Shown piece by piece: positions 1 to 10,020 of a DNA stretch of 64,000 bases (position 1 is its first letter; the number at the start of each line of letters is the position of its first letter). The notes under the pieces were generated by a model. It did no database searches. It saw only the letters and a program-made list of their open reading frames with translations, and was not told where the DNA came from. The translations under genes were made by a program, and so were the position numbers. Source of the stretch: Intestinibacillus massiliensis (GTDB lineage Bacteria; Bacillota; Clostridia; Oscillospirales; Butyricicoccaceae); the NCBI GenBank assembly GCA_029267335.1, contig JAJUJC010000006.1, positions 124,001 to 188,000 on the forward strand, given 5' to 3'.

Positions 1-83
1 GGCTTCATCAGCTTGACCGCCTCATATCCTGCGGTAACGTCTACACCTGCTGCCTTGTAGCTTTCAGAACGGCTCTCACTCAT
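1..83 (-). CDS. purM: phosphoribosylformylglycinamidine cyclo-ligase (AIR synthase), N-terminal fragment, truncated by window edge
   Basis: Reverse strand reads MSESRSESYKAAGVDVTAGYEAVKLMKP, typical PurM N-terminus; ATGA overlap with purF stop. Confidence 0.85.
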   Translation of the reverse strand, partial: MSESRSESYKAAGVDVTAGYEAVKLMK

Positions 84-1543
84 AATTCGATCTCACTTTC
101 AAACATATTTTTCTCTGCCTGCTCGGGCACCTTGACGGAATAATTGCCCGAGAAGCATGCATCGCAGAAGCCCAGCTTGCAGCCGAGCGCGATCTTGTGG
201 GTCGCTTCGAGCGACAGGAAACCGAGGCTGTCCACACCGATGATCTCGCGCATTTCCTCTACGGTGCGGTTGTGCGCGAGCAGCTGCGAACGCTCGGGAA
301 TGTCCGTGCCAAAGAAGCACGGATGACGGAACGGCGGCGCGGAAATGCGCATGTGCACTTCCTTCGCGCCCGCGTCGCGGATGAGGCTGACCAGACGCGC
401 GCAGGTCGTGCCACGCACGATGGAGTCGTCGACCATGATGATGCGCTTGCCCGCGACCGCTTCGCGCAGCGCGTTGAGCTTCAAGCGTACCGAACGCTCA
501 CGCTTTTCCTGTCCGGGTTGGATGAAGGTGCGCCCGATGTAGCGGTTTTTGATGAGACCCACGCCATAGGGGATGCCGGAGCACTTGGCGTAGCCGATCG
601 CCGCCGGGATGCCGGAGTCCGGCACGCCGATGACGAGATCCGCGCCCACCGGATGCTCGATGGACAGATATTTGCCCGCTTCCTGCCGCGCAAGCTCGAC
701 ACTCGCACCGTCAATGACCGAGTCCGGACGCGCAAAATAGATATATTCAAATACACACGCCGACGTTGGGCACTCGATGCCGCAGTGCATGGAGCGCAGC
801 TCGCGGTCCTCGACCACGCACACCTCTCCCGGTGCGACATCGCGTACAAAGGTCGCGCCGAGCGCGTCGAGCGCACAGGTCTCGGAGGCGAAGATCCAGC
901 CGCCGTTTTCCAGTCTGCCGATGCACAGCGGACGGAAGCCGTGTGGGTCGCGTGCGGCGATCAGCTTACGGGGGGACATGATGACGAGCGAATATGCACC
1001 CTCGATGACCTGCATCGTGCTCACGACCGCTTCCTCGATTGAGCCGCACTTGAGGCGCTCGCGCACGATCGTGTATACGAGCACCTCGGTGTCGTTGGAG
1101 GAGCGGAAAATACCGCCGTTCATCTCGATCTCGCGGCGCAGCTCGCCTGCGTTGACCAGATTGCCGTTGTGTGCGACCGCGAGGTTGCCCTTGACGTGCG
1201 TGATGCACACGGGCTGTGCATTTTCGCGGCTCTGCTTGCCGGTCGTCGAATACCGCACATGACCGACCGCCATTTGGCCCGGCATCGCGTCGAGAATGTC
1301 CTGATCAAACACATCGTTGACCAAACCGACGTCCTTGTGGCAGTGAATGACGCCGCGGTGATTGACCGCGATGCCCGCCGCCTCCTGTCCGCGATGCTGT
1401 AGAGCGAACAGTGCGACATACGCCTCGTGCGCCGCGCTTAGATCGGCGTCTTCGGGCAGTGCGACGCCGAATACGCCGCACTCCTCATGCACCGCGTCGC
1501 CGTCAAAAGGCGTGCGCGGCAGTTTGTTCATTCGATATTTCAT
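80..1543 (-). CDS. purF: amidophosphoribosyltransferase
   Basis: 487 aa; ECGVFGV N-terminal Ntn nucleophile region, PRPP motif IMVDDSIVRGTT. Confidence 0.97.
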   Translation of the reverse strand: MKYRMNKLPRTPFDGDAVHEECGVFGVALPEDADLSAAHEAYVALFALQHRGQEAAGIAVNHRGVIHCHKDVGLVNDVFDQDILDAMPGQMAVGHVRYSTTGKQSRENAQPVCITHVKGNLAVAHNGNLVNAGELRREIEMNGGIFRSSNDTEVLVYTIVRERLKCGSIEEAVVSTMQVIEGAYSLVIMSPRKLIAARDPHGFRPLCIGRLENGGWIFASETCALDALGATFVRDVAPGEVCVVEDRELRSMHCGIECPTSACVFEYIYFARPDSVIDGASVELARQEAGKYLSIEHPVGADLVIGVPDSGIPAAIGYAKCSGIPYGVGLIKNRYIGRTFIQPGQEKRERSVRLKLNALREAVAGKRIIMVDDSIVRGTTCARLVSLIRDAGAKEVHMRISAPPFRHPCFFGTDIPERSQLLAHNRTVEEMREIIGVDSLGFLSLEATHKIALGCKLGFCDACFSGNYSVKVPEQAEKNMFESEIEL

Positions 1544-1621
1544 TGCTACCTCTATTTCAGAAATTCAAAATCAAACGGGAGGATTTCCCCCGGGCGTATC
1601 CGCAATTTGGAAAGTTGTTTC

Positions 1622-2332
1622 TCACTTGCCCGAGATGCGGCGCATGATCTCGTTGTACGCGTCCTCAACGCCGCCCATGTCGCGGCGGAAACGGTCCTTA
1701 TCGAGTTTTTCCTTGGTGTTCTTATCCCACAGACGGCAGGTGTCGGGAGAGATCTCGTCTGCCAGTACGATGGTACCGTCCGCGATCTTGCCAAACTCGA
1801 GCTTGAAGTCGACGAGGATGACGTTCAGGGAGTCGAAATACTGCTTCATGACCTCATTGACCTTGAATGCCAGGGTCTTAATGCGCTCGATCTCCTCTGC
1901 AGTCGCCAGCTTGAGCGCGAGCGCGTGGTAGTCGTTGATGAGCGGATCGCCGAGATCGTCGTTCTTGTAGGAAAATTCGATGGTCGGCGCGTCGAACACA
2001 ATGCCCTCTTCCACGCCGTAACGCTTTGCGAAAGAACCGGCAGAAATGTTGCGAATGATAACCTCGAGCGGCACAATATCGACCTTTTTGACCACGGTCT
2101 CGCGCTCGGAAAGCTGCTCGACAAAGTGGGTCGGCACGCCCTGCTGCTCCAGGATCTGGAACATGTGGTTGCTCATGATGTTGTTGATGACGCCCTTACC
2201 CGCGATCTGACCCTTTTTCAGACCGTTGAATGCAGTCGCATCGTCCTTATAGTCGACGATGACGAGTGCGGGATCGCTCGTTGCAAAAACCTTTTTTGCC
2301 TTACCTTCGTACAGCTGCTCGTTCTTTTCCAT
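1622..2332 (-). CDS. purC: phosphoribosylaminoimidazole-succinocarboxamide synthase
   Basis: [16 protein letters not shown]..., SAICAR synthetase motifs; ORF start trimmed to the ATG after an RBS. Confidence 0.96.
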   Translation of the reverse strand: MEKNEQLYEGKAKKVFATSDPALVIVDYKDDATAFNGLKKGQIAGKGVINNIMSNHMFQILEQQGVPTHFVEQLSERETVVKKVDIVPLEVIIRNISAGSFAKRYGVEEGIVFDAPTIEFSYKNDDLGDPLINDYHALALKLATAEEIERIKTLAFKVNEVMKQYFDSLNVILVDFKLEFGKIADGTIVLADEISPDTCRLWDKNTKEKLDKDRFRRDMGGVEDAYNEIMRRISGK

Positions 2333-2411
2333 GATGATCGTTCCTCCGCTTTCACACTGTCGGTTGATACCGTGCTCTATTATGATGATTGTGGTTGTAC
2401 CGGAATGGGAC

Positions 2412-2903
2412 TCACGCAAACTGCGCGCGCACCGCTTCGTCCTTCTGTGCGACCTCTGCCGCCATGTCTGCCTTAAACTGCGTCAGCTTGTCGGAAAGTG
2501 CCGCGTCGCTGATGGCGAGCATCTGCGCGGCAAGGATCGCAGCGTTGTCGGCACCGTCGACCGCGACGCATGCGACCGGAATGCCCTTGGGCATCTGTAC
2601 CATAGACAGCAGGCTGTCCAGTCCGCCCATCATGCTCGTCTTGATGGGCACGCCGATGACCGGCAGCGTCGTGTACGCGGCGAGCACGCCGCCGAGGTGC
2701 GCCGCCTTGCCCGCCGCCGCGATGATGACGCCAAAGCCGTCCGCCGCCGCGTTTCGCGCGAGCTGCTCCGCCGCCGCGGGGGTGCGGTGCGCGGAAATCA
2801 CACGCACCTCATAGGGAATTCCAAAGTGACCCAAACGTTTGGCGCATGCTTCCATGACGCCGAGATCGCTGTCCGAACCCATCACGATACATACTTTTTT
2901 CAT
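2412..2903 (-). CDS. purE: 5-(carboxyamino)imidazole ribonucleotide mutase
   Basis: [17 protein letters not shown]..., PurE class I motif. Confidence 0.96.
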   Translation of the reverse strand: MKKVCIVMGSDSDLGVMEACAKRLGHFGIPYEVRVISAHRTPAAAEQLARNAAADGFGVIIAAAGKAAHLGGVLAAYTTLPVIGVPIKTSMMGGLDSLLSMVQMPKGIPVACVAVDGADNAAILAAQMLAISDAALSDKLTQFKADMAAEVAQKDEAVRAQFA

Positions 2904-2930
2904 AGTTTTCCTCCTGTTTGCCGCAAGCGA

Positions 2931-2970
2931 AAAATAAAAAAGCAGGTGGTTGCACAGAACCATCCTGCTT
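2931..2970 (-). terminator. intrinsic terminator/attenuator between leader uORF and purE
   Basis: Minus strand AGCAGGATGGTTCTGTGCAACCACCTGCTTTTTTATTTTT. Confidence 0.8.
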
Positions 2971-2975
2971 ATTTT

Positions 2976-3074
2976 TTATACACGGGTACCCTGAGATACG
3001 AAGCGCTTACGGATGCGCGAATAGCTGCACAGATGCCCTGCGTTTGATGTGATTAAAAAGACCGCCTGTGCCAT
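2976..3074 (-). CDS. 32-codon leader ORF upstream of purE
   Basis: Minus strand AAGGAGTGGTAGC-ATG; MAQAVFLITSNAGHLCSYSRIRKRFVSQGTRV*; lies between a promoter-like sequence and a terminator. Confidence 0.5.
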   Translation of the reverse strand: MAQAVFLITSNAGHLCSYSRIRKRFVSQGTRV

Positions 3075-3237
3075 GCTACCACTCCTTTTCGTAAGCTTTC
3101 TGCCTTCCATCGGGAATATACCATTATTCTATATGACCTTTGATGCGCTTGCAAGCATTTCCGGCCCCTTTTTAAAAAATTGTGGATTGTGTAGAATTCT
3201 TGGGTTTGTTGCGCGTCTTTTTGTCGACTTTTCGCCT

Positions 3238-4410
3238 TCAGTCTGCTTGCAAAATCTGTGTGCGGTACAGGGTCTCCTCCATCTGGTGCACGCGCTCGGT
3301 CCACGAGCACTGTGCCCCATAGGCAAGCCGCCGTGCGACCTTGTCGGGATCATGCTCCTGCGCGGCAACGTCACACAGATGCAGAAATTCCGCGCTGTCC
3401 TGCGCGATGTAGACCACGTCACGGAAATCCTCGACCTGCAGCGGCTCGCGGGTCGACACAATGGGCTTTCCGGTCGCGAGATACTCATAGAATTTGAGCG
3501 GCGACACGTCCTTCGACAGTGCGCCCGCGCGGAACACGTTCAGGCACACATCAAACTGCGCGATATACGCGGGCAGCTCGGGCTGCGGCACCAAACCGTT
3601 GAACACAACATTCGGATAAGATTTGAAGCGGTCAAGGCTGACGCCGGGCAGCGTACGACCGATGCAAAAGATCGTCGCGTCGGGACGCGCCTTTGCAAGC
3701 GCTTCGAGCGCGTCATAGTCGATGCACTCCTGCAGCATGCCGACAAAGCCGTAGATCGGATGAGGCAGCCCCTTGAGCTTTTCCGGACAGGTTAGCGTGT
3801 CCTTTTCGGTCTGCACGCGCGAAAAAATCTCGTATGCCGCGCCGTTTGGGATCATGCGCGCGGACGGATTGTACTGTTTGAGCGTTTCGTCGAGACCGAC
3901 CGCGGTCGAGAACACCTGATCCGCACCCGTCGCGAGGTCGCGCTCCATGCCGTCGACGACCGCGGGCGTGATGTGCCCCTGATACGCCGAGTGCCGGTCG
4001 ACGCAGTCATAGACCAGCTTGGCGTGCGGCACATGAGGCACGATGTCCGCCGAGGACGGCGAGTAGCACCACAGCACGGTCTCGTCCCCGAAGCCGTGTG
4101 CCTTCATTTTTTCACGCACGAACCGTGCCTGCCGCTTCTGGTTGAGGCGGTTCACCCACCGGAACTTATTGAAAAACGGCAGCACGGGTGGCAGCGCATA
4201 GACCGTGATGTTGTCCTGCGGCTTTTCGCCCGCGCGCTTGTACATCGACAGACGCTCGCGGCACTTTTTGTCCTTGAGCGGCGCAATGAGCGACACCGGC
4301 GGGTCAAAATACAGAATTTCCGCATTGCGCAGGCGGCTCATGACGTTCTGCTTGCGCGTGGGCAGCGGGTGATAGTTTGTGGTGGAAAGACATACGATAT
4401 GGTTTTTCAT
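3238..4410 (-). CDS. glycosyltransferase (GT-B fold, TuaH-like)
   Basis: 390 aa; ...SPLKFYEYLATGKPIVSTREPLQVEDF typical of GT family 4/TuaH-like proteins. Confidence 0.8.
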   Translation of the reverse strand: MKNHIVCLSTTNYHPLPTRKQNVMSRLRNAEILYFDPPVSLIAPLKDKKCRERLSMYKRAGEKPQDNITVYALPPVLPFFNKFRWVNRLNQKRQARFVREKMKAHGFGDETVLWCYSPSSADIVPHVPHAKLVYDCVDRHSAYQGHITPAVVDGMERDLATGADQVFSTAVGLDETLKQYNPSARMIPNGAAYEIFSRVQTEKDTLTCPEKLKGLPHPIYGFVGMLQECIDYDALEALAKARPDATIFCIGRTLPGVSLDRFKSYPNVVFNGLVPQPELPAYIAQFDVCLNVFRAGALSKDVSPLKFYEYLATGKPIVSTREPLQVEDFRDVVYIAQDSAEFLHLCDVAAQEHDPDKVARRLAYGAQCSWTERVHQMEETLYRTQILQAD

Positions 4411-4443
4411 GGTTATTTCGTTCCTCTAACTGTAATTTGCGCG

Positions 4444-6678
4444 TCAGGTCGTGCCCATGTCGAGCAGACGGCGCGCGCCCGCGGTGTTTTCGTGCTCGCG
4501 CTCGCGCAGCAGTTCCGCCATGCGCTTGACCTCGGGGTCGAGCGCGCCCGAAACGCATTCGTCGATGAGCGGGATGAGCGCGTCCGCCTTGACCTCACCG
4601 AGCTGGATGCAGGTGCGGCTGCCGATGTATTTGAGAAAGCCGTCGACCTTGATGTCATAGCTCATGCCGATAACCGGTACGCCATGCCCCGCGGAGAACA
4701 TGAGCGAGTGCAGACGAATGCCCACGACCGCCTCCATGCGCGCGAGGATGCCGATGGTCATTTCGATCGGCTGCCGCTCGCTGACCGTGTAGTATGGACA
4801 GTGCAGCTTTTCCGCGACGCGCTGCGCGGGATAAAGATCGCTTGGGAACTCGATGGGCACGAACACCGGAATCAGTCCGTGCTTTTCGTAGGCATAATCT
4901 GCCGCGCGCGCGATCTCCTCGAGCACGTCGTCGAGTCCCTTCCAGTTGCGCAGACCGAAGCCGATATATTTGCCCTGCGGCGGAATGCCGAGCGACTCGA
5001 GCGTCAGGTCAACACTTTCCCGCGCGGCGGGCTCCAGAATAATGGTCGGGTCCGCAGACAGGCGAATGTCGGGCTTTGTGATGCCCATTCGCGTCAGCTC
5101 CCCGCGCGACAGGTCGTCGCGCAGCGTGATGAGATCGACTGCACGGTTGATCGCGGATGCCGCAGCCGCGCGGTTATTCGGCCGGTTGATCGGCCCGATG
5201 CCGCAGCCGTACATCATTACGCGGCAGCCCATGCGCTTGGCGGCGCGCAGTGTATACAGATAATATTGCAGAGAGCGTGTCGAGGTCACATCCTGCATCA
5301 GGCTGCCGCCCCCGTTGATATACAGTGCGGATCGCCGGAATCGGTGAAGCACCATGGGCACATTAAACGTGTACATCGCGTTCGTGCGGTATACCATACG
5401 CGTCTCCTGGGGACGGCGCGACATGACCCAGAGCGGGCGTGTCGGGTCGAGTGCGCGCATTTCCTGCACGATCGCCTTGAGAATCGCGTCGTCGCCCGCG
5501 TTACCCTTGCCGTATGCACCGCAGATGACGATGCCCGTGCGCTGCTCCTTGGGACGCGCGAACAGCGTGAGCACGCGCTCGTAGTTTGCAACCTGCGTAT
5601 CGCACATGCTGTGCAGCGAGAACTCGCGCGACGCTTTTTCGTACAGTGCGTTTGCAAAGCCAATGCGCAGCGGCGCGTCGTTTGCAAGGCGTATGAGATA
5701 TTTCGCGAGTGTATCGTCATCCCCCGGCTGGAAGATGTAGCCGTTCTCCCCCGACGTGATGAGGTCGGGCATGCCGCCGACGTCCGAGCAGATCGTCGCA
5801 CAGTGCTCGCGCACGCCCTCGAGGATGGAATAAGGGAAGGTTTCCGACAGCGAGGACAGCAGGTTCATGTCCATGCACGCAAAAAACTGCGGCACCTCGG
5901 TCACCCAGCCGCAAAACGTGATGCGTTCCGCCGCGCCAAGGCTCCTCGCGAGCTTGCGCAGCATGTCCTCGTCCTCCCCTTCGCCCGCGATAAACAGACG
6001 AAGCTGCGGCGCTTCTTTCAGTGCTTTGGCGAAGGCGCGCACAGTCGTCGCGATGTCCTTGACCGCGGTCAGGCGCGCGGCAATGCCGCACAGCACATCG
6101 TCCGGTGCGACGTCCACGCCCCATTTTTCCTTGAGGTATGCTGCGCGATCCATGCCCTCGACCGAACCGCCGAAGTCCATGCCGTTGTAGATCGTCACCA
6201 TGCGCTCTGGGTCGAAGCCGCGCGAGATGAGCGTGCGCGCCATACGATCCGCCACCGGCTGATAGAAGTCGAGAAAGCGCAGCGCGATTGCGTTAATCGT
6301 GCCGCGCGTCGCCTGCTTGAGCGGTGCGCCGAGATAGTCGAGCCGGTAATCGGAGTGCACGGTCGTCATGACCGGAATGTGCCGCGCCCCGCGTGCCATC
6401 GCACCCATAAGGTTCGCCTTTGCGCCGTGACAGTGGATCACGTCCGGCGCGAAGCCGTCGACCACACGCAGCAGTTCGCGACGGCATTTGAACGGGCTGA
6501 CATGCTCGATGACCGAGACCGGTATGCCGCGCGCCGCCGCCTCCTGCGGGAACGGGCCGTCGCGGAACGAGACCAGATGCACCTCGTGCCCGCGCGCACG
6601 CAGCGCGAGAATGATCGACATGATATGGGTCTTGGCGCCGCCCACGTCGCCGCCGCCCATCATATGCAGTAATTTCAT
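4444..6678 (-). CDS. csaB: bifunctional protein: N-terminal GT4 glycosyltransferase fused to C-terminal CsaB-type polysaccharide pyruvyl transferase
   Basis: N-half MKLLHMMGGGDVGGAKTHI..IHCHGAKAN..ILEGVREHCATICSDVGGMPDLI (GT4); C-half GIVICGAYGKGNAGDDAILKAIVQEM..INGGGSLMQDVTSTRSL..GCGIGPI (pyruvyl transferase). Confidence 0.88.
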   Translation of the reverse strand: MKLLHMMGGGDVGGAKTHIMSIILALRARGHEVHLVSFRDGPFPQEAAARGIPVSVIEHVSPFKCRRELLRVVDGFAPDVIHCHGAKANLMGAMARGARHIPVMTTVHSDYRLDYLGAPLKQATRGTINAIALRFLDFYQPVADRMARTLISRGFDPERMVTIYNGMDFGGSVEGMDRAAYLKEKWGVDVAPDDVLCGIAARLTAVKDIATTVRAFAKALKEAPQLRLFIAGEGEDEDMLRKLARSLGAAERITFCGWVTEVPQFFACMDMNLLSSLSETFPYSILEGVREHCATICSDVGGMPDLITSGENGYIFQPGDDDTLAKYLIRLANDAPLRIGFANALYEKASREFSLHSMCDTQVANYERVLTLFARPKEQRTGIVICGAYGKGNAGDDAILKAIVQEMRALDPTRPLWVMSRRPQETRMVYRTNAMYTFNVPMVLHRFRRSALYINGGGSLMQDVTSTRSLQYYLYTLRAAKRMGCRVMMYGCGIGPINRPNNRAAAASAINRAVDLITLRDDLSRGELTRMGITKPDIRLSADPTIILEPAARESVDLTLESLGIPPQGKYIGFGLRNWKGLDDVLEEIARAADYAYEKHGLIPVFVPIEFPSDLYPAQRVAEKLHCPYYTVSERQPIEMTIGILARMEAVVGIRLHSLMFSAGHGVPVIGMSYDIKVDGFLKYIGSRTCIQLGEVKADALIPLIDECVSGALDPEVKRMAELLREREHENTAGARRLLDMGTT

Positions 6679-6821
6679 GTTTTCCTCCTACAGCGGCAGG
6701 CGTGCGCGCCCGCCGTCGGTCGTTACCTTGCCATTATACACCTTTCCCGTCCGGTTGCATAGCCCGCGGCAGGTATGATATACTATTTCATACAAATTAC
6801 GCACGATGGGAGGATAGCCGT

Positions 6822-8420
6822 ATGACAGTAAAAAAAGGACGCGCACGGCTCGCAGGCGCGGGAATGCTCGCGCTCGGCGTGCTTGTGCTGTGCGCGCTCG
6901 GGCTGCTTTGGCCGCGACGCACTGCGGACGGACATACGCCGGACACGGTTTCCTTCACAGTCGGAGAGCGCACCTATACGCTCACGCTTGAGGATGTGAC
7001 CGCGGGCGCGCCGCGCTTTGACACGCCGGACATACGCCCGCTTTGCACGCGCACGCGCATGGTCGTGCCGCTGCTCGGCAGTGCGGCGCAGGGTGAGACC
7101 CCGCCCGAGGTTGGCACGGTCACGCTCACGGTCGACGAGACTGACGAGGGCACTGTATTTTATCTGTCCTCCGACTCCCCCGCGGGCGTGCGCGCCGTGC
7201 TGACGACGCAGGACGACGACAAACTGACCGTGCGCGCGGTCGACCCCGACGACGAGGAAACCGCCGAACCCGCCGCGCCGCGCTTCGGCATGGCATACAG
7301 TCCGGACAGCGCGCTCTATCTGGAGGGCGGCCCGGTGCATCTTTATCTGTCGCGCCCGTCCGCGCTGACCGCGCTCGGACAGAGCGTCTATGTGTGCAAG
7401 TCCCCCGTCGCGGGCGCATCGCTTGCGCGCGGCGAAGGCACGCTGTCGCTTTTGCTGCCGCTGCCCGCCGGACTTGCGTCCTGCTCGGGCATCGTGACCG
7501 ACCGCACGCTCGTCAACTGGGCGAGCCCCGAGGCGCATACCAATGTCCGCAACCTCGACGCTTCCGTCGTGGGCTATCATTTGCAGGCAGACGGCGTGTA
7601 CATCGCGATGCCCGACACCTACCGCCCCTACGACGCACACGCGGATGGCAGACATATCTATCGTGCGGCGACCGCGTGGTTGCTCGGTCCGTGCACCTAC
7701 GACACGAACGGCCCCATGTTCACCGCCCTTGGCAAGTCGATCATTTACCGGTATCTCGACGGCGTGAACGAGCAGGGTTTTCTGCCGACCGAGCCGTCCT
7801 CGACATGGCTGAGCGGCGAATACGGCATTGGCGCAGGCTTTTATGATACACGGTTCAACTTCGACACGATGAAGCGGCTCATGCGCGCGGAAACGCTGTG
7901 GGACGATCCCGCCATCGGCAAAACCGTGCAGCGCATGGTGTCGTTTTACCTTGATTTTGCCGACGCGGCGCAATTCAAAGCGTATGATGTGACGTTCGTG
8001 CCCGATTACGGACATCCTGTGCCCGATTCGGTCGCGCCCTCCAAGGCGGCGTGCTCGCTCAACCATTATCTGTCCGAGGGCTTGCTGCTGCTGCGCGCCG
8101 GAGAGCGTTACGGCGATGCGCGCGCGACAAAGCGCGGCTACGACATCCTCAAAGCCATCAACGAGACCGCCGCGCGCTGGATCACCCCCGGGCGCGACCT
8201 GTGGTACGCCATCCGCCAGGACGGCAAAATGGAAAAGCCCGACTATATTCAGGTCACCTATCTCGATCTCGCGGACGCCGCACACCTTCTCACGAAGTAC
8301 GGGGTGTGGAACGATTATCCCGGCATTCAGGCGCTGCTCGCGCTCAAGGAGGAGTGGCTCATCGACCACGGCTACCGCGACATGCTCACGCGCTTCCCGG
8401 ATTTCACCGCATTCGACTGA
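6822..8420 (+). CDS. secreted/membrane-anchored protein with a D-glucuronyl C5-epimerase-like C-terminal region
   Basis: N-terminal TM helix; C-terminal alpha-barrel-like region (GEYGIGAGFYDTRFNFDTMKRL...ALLALKEEWL). Confidence 0.5.
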   Translation: MTVKKGRARLAGAGMLALGVLVLCALGLLWPRRTADGHTPDTVSFTVGERTYTLTLEDVTAGAPRFDTPDIRPLCTRTRMVVPLLGSAAQGETPPEVGTVTLTVDETDEGTVFYLSSDSPAGVRAVLTTQDDDKLTVRAVDPDDEETAEPAAPRFGMAYSPDSALYLEGGPVHLYLSRPSALTALGQSVYVCKSPVAGASLARGEGTLSLLLPLPAGLASCSGIVTDRTLVNWASPEAHTNVRNLDASVVGYHLQADGVYIAMPDTYRPYDAHADGRHIYRAATAWLLGPCTYDTNGPMFTALGKSIIYRYLDGVNEQGFLPTEPSSTWLSGEYGIGAGFYDTRFNFDTMKRLMRAETLWDDPAIGKTVQRMVSFYLDFADAAQFKAYDVTFVPDYGHPVPDSVAPSKAACSLNHYLSEGLLLLRAGERYGDARATKRGYDILKAINETAARWITPGRDLWYAIRQDGKMEKPDYIQVTYLDLADAAHLLTKYGVWNDYPGIQALLALKEEWLIDHGYRDMLTRFPDFTAFD

Positions 8421-8483
8421 TTGCATTTCCCGTCGAAACGTGGTAGACTCAAAGTTAATTTATAACAAGGATTGGTTCATCTC

Positions 8484-9932
8484 ATGCCCAAAAAGAACAC
8501 CATGACACGCGACGCAATGCTGTTTCTGCCGGCGAAAATCGTCGAGGGACTGCTCGTCATCGCGTGCTCGTCGCTATACACCCATATTTTTCTCGAGGAC
8601 ACGGTCGGCGTATTCAACTTCGTCAACTTCAATATCCAGATCGCATACCTCATTCTCGCAGGCTGGATGGCGAACGCAGCGACACGCTACGTCGGTGAGG
8701 AATACCACAAGGATCGTGGCCAGGCGTTGTTTTCGACCGTCGCAACGATCTATTTCATCATCCTTGCAGCGGTGTCGCTCTTCTGCGTAGGCGGCGCGCT
8801 GCTGACGCATGATCCGGTCTATCTGGGCAGCGCACTCATGTTCGCGTCCTATACGCTATTCCAGATTTTAAACTCTGCGCTCATTCAGCTCGGTCGTATG
8901 CGCGCGTCGATCTCACTGAGTCTGACCTCGGCGGTGTGCAAGCTCGTTGTCGCCTACGCGCTGTGCGGCGGCAAGGCAGGCTATCCCTCCCCCTTCCCCG
9001 CGATCTTCGCAAACACGCTCGCGGACGGCATCGCGGGCATCGGCGCGGTGCTCGCGCTGTCCATCCCGCAGCTTGCGCGGCTGCGCTTTTTCTCCAAGCC
9101 CCTGTTTCAGAAGTTTCTGAAATACGGCGTGCCGCTCATGGGTGTGTCCATCTCGGTCGCGCTGCTCAACCAGATCGACAAATATCTGGTCGTCGGCTTC
9201 TTCGGCAACGTGCAGTATGCTTACTACTCCTCCAACAACTCGATCGCGGCGGGCATCTTTACAATGATCTCGGTCGGCATCATGCGCGGCGTGTATCCCG
9301 CGGTGCTGCGCGGTTGGCGCGAGGGCGGCGTTGCGGAGGCGAAGCCCCTGCTCGATCAGGGCGTGCGGCTGTATCTGCTGCTTGCGCTGCCCGCGGTCGC
9401 GGGACTGTCCGCAGTATCCGTCCCGCTGTCGCAATTCCTGTTTAAAAGCGGTTATGAGGTCGGCGCACCGGTCATCGCGTACACCGCGCTCGCGATGCTG
9501 TTCATGGGACTGACCGAGTACGCAAACAAAGCGTACGAACTCGAGCAGGCGACCGTCCATGTGCTGCAAAACAGCGCGATGGCAGCAGCGATCAAGGTCA
9601 TCGCGAGCATTTTGCTGCTCAAGACCTTCGGCTTCGTGGGCGGCGCGATGGGTTCTGTCGTTGCGTTCGCGGCGTACTTTGCCATCACCTGCCTGCGCGT
9701 GCGCGAGCGTTTCCTGTTTCATGTGCCCGCGAAGCACCTTGTGCGCATCCTTGTGAGCACGGTGCTGTGCGGTGCGGCGGCGTACGGCGCTACGCTGCTG
9801 CCGGTCGGCAACCTCGCGCGGCTGGGCTGTGCGGTCGCCGCGGGCGGCGCGGTCTATGCCGTCGCGATCGTCGCATGCGGAGAAGCGCGCGCAGAATTTG
9901 ACGCGATCGCTGCAAAGCTGCGGAAAAAGTGA
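8484..9932 (+). CDS. oligosaccharide flippase (Wzx/MATE superfamily)
   Basis: Polytopic membrane protein; KYGVPLMGVSISVALLNQIDKYLVVGFFG. Confidence 0.85.
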   Translation: MPKKNTMTRDAMLFLPAKIVEGLLVIACSSLYTHIFLEDTVGVFNFVNFNIQIAYLILAGWMANAATRYVGEEYHKDRGQALFSTVATIYFIILAAVSLFCVGGALLTHDPVYLGSALMFASYTLFQILNSALIQLGRMRASISLSLTSAVCKLVVAYALCGGKAGYPSPFPAIFANTLADGIAGIGAVLALSIPQLARLRFFSKPLFQKFLKYGVPLMGVSISVALLNQIDKYLVVGFFGNVQYAYYSSNNSIAAGIFTMISVGIMRGVYPAVLRGWREGGVAEAKPLLDQGVRLYLLLALPAVAGLSAVSVPLSQFLFKSGYEVGAPVIAYTALAMLFMGLTEYANKAYELEQATVHVLQNSAMAAAIKVIASILLLKTFGFVGGAMGSVVAFAAYFAITCLRVRERFLFHVPAKHLVRILVSTVLCGAAAYGATLLPVGNLARLGCAVAAGGAVYAVAIVACGEARAEFDAIAAKLRKK

Positions 9933-9963
9933 CTTTCGGCTTGTATTTCTGCCCATTCGGTGG

Positions 9964-9969
9964 TATACT
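9964..9969 (+). promoter_or_regulatory. sigma-A type -10 of aspS promoter (TTGTAT-17-TATACT)
   Basis: ggcTTGTATttctgcccattcggtggTATACT upstream of aspS. Confidence 0.6.
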
Positions 9970-10020
9970 TTCTTCTATATGAAAATTTGTGAAACTGAAA
10001 TAGAGAGGCGTAGGTTTACT

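Noticed and set aside
2976-2990. ACACGGG string suggestive of a ykkC/PRPP-type riboswitch near purE
   Set aside because: It is on the strand opposite to purE transcription and the rest of the ykkC consensus is absent.
3973-6672. 899-aa plus-strand ORF
   Set aside because: Antisense to the convincing GT and GT-CsaB genes; Arg/His/Ala-rich translation typical of shadow ORFs in GC-rich coding DNA.
6783-8426. 547-aa minus-strand ORF
   Set aside because: Mirror ORF of the plus-strand membrane protein; low-complexity basic composition.
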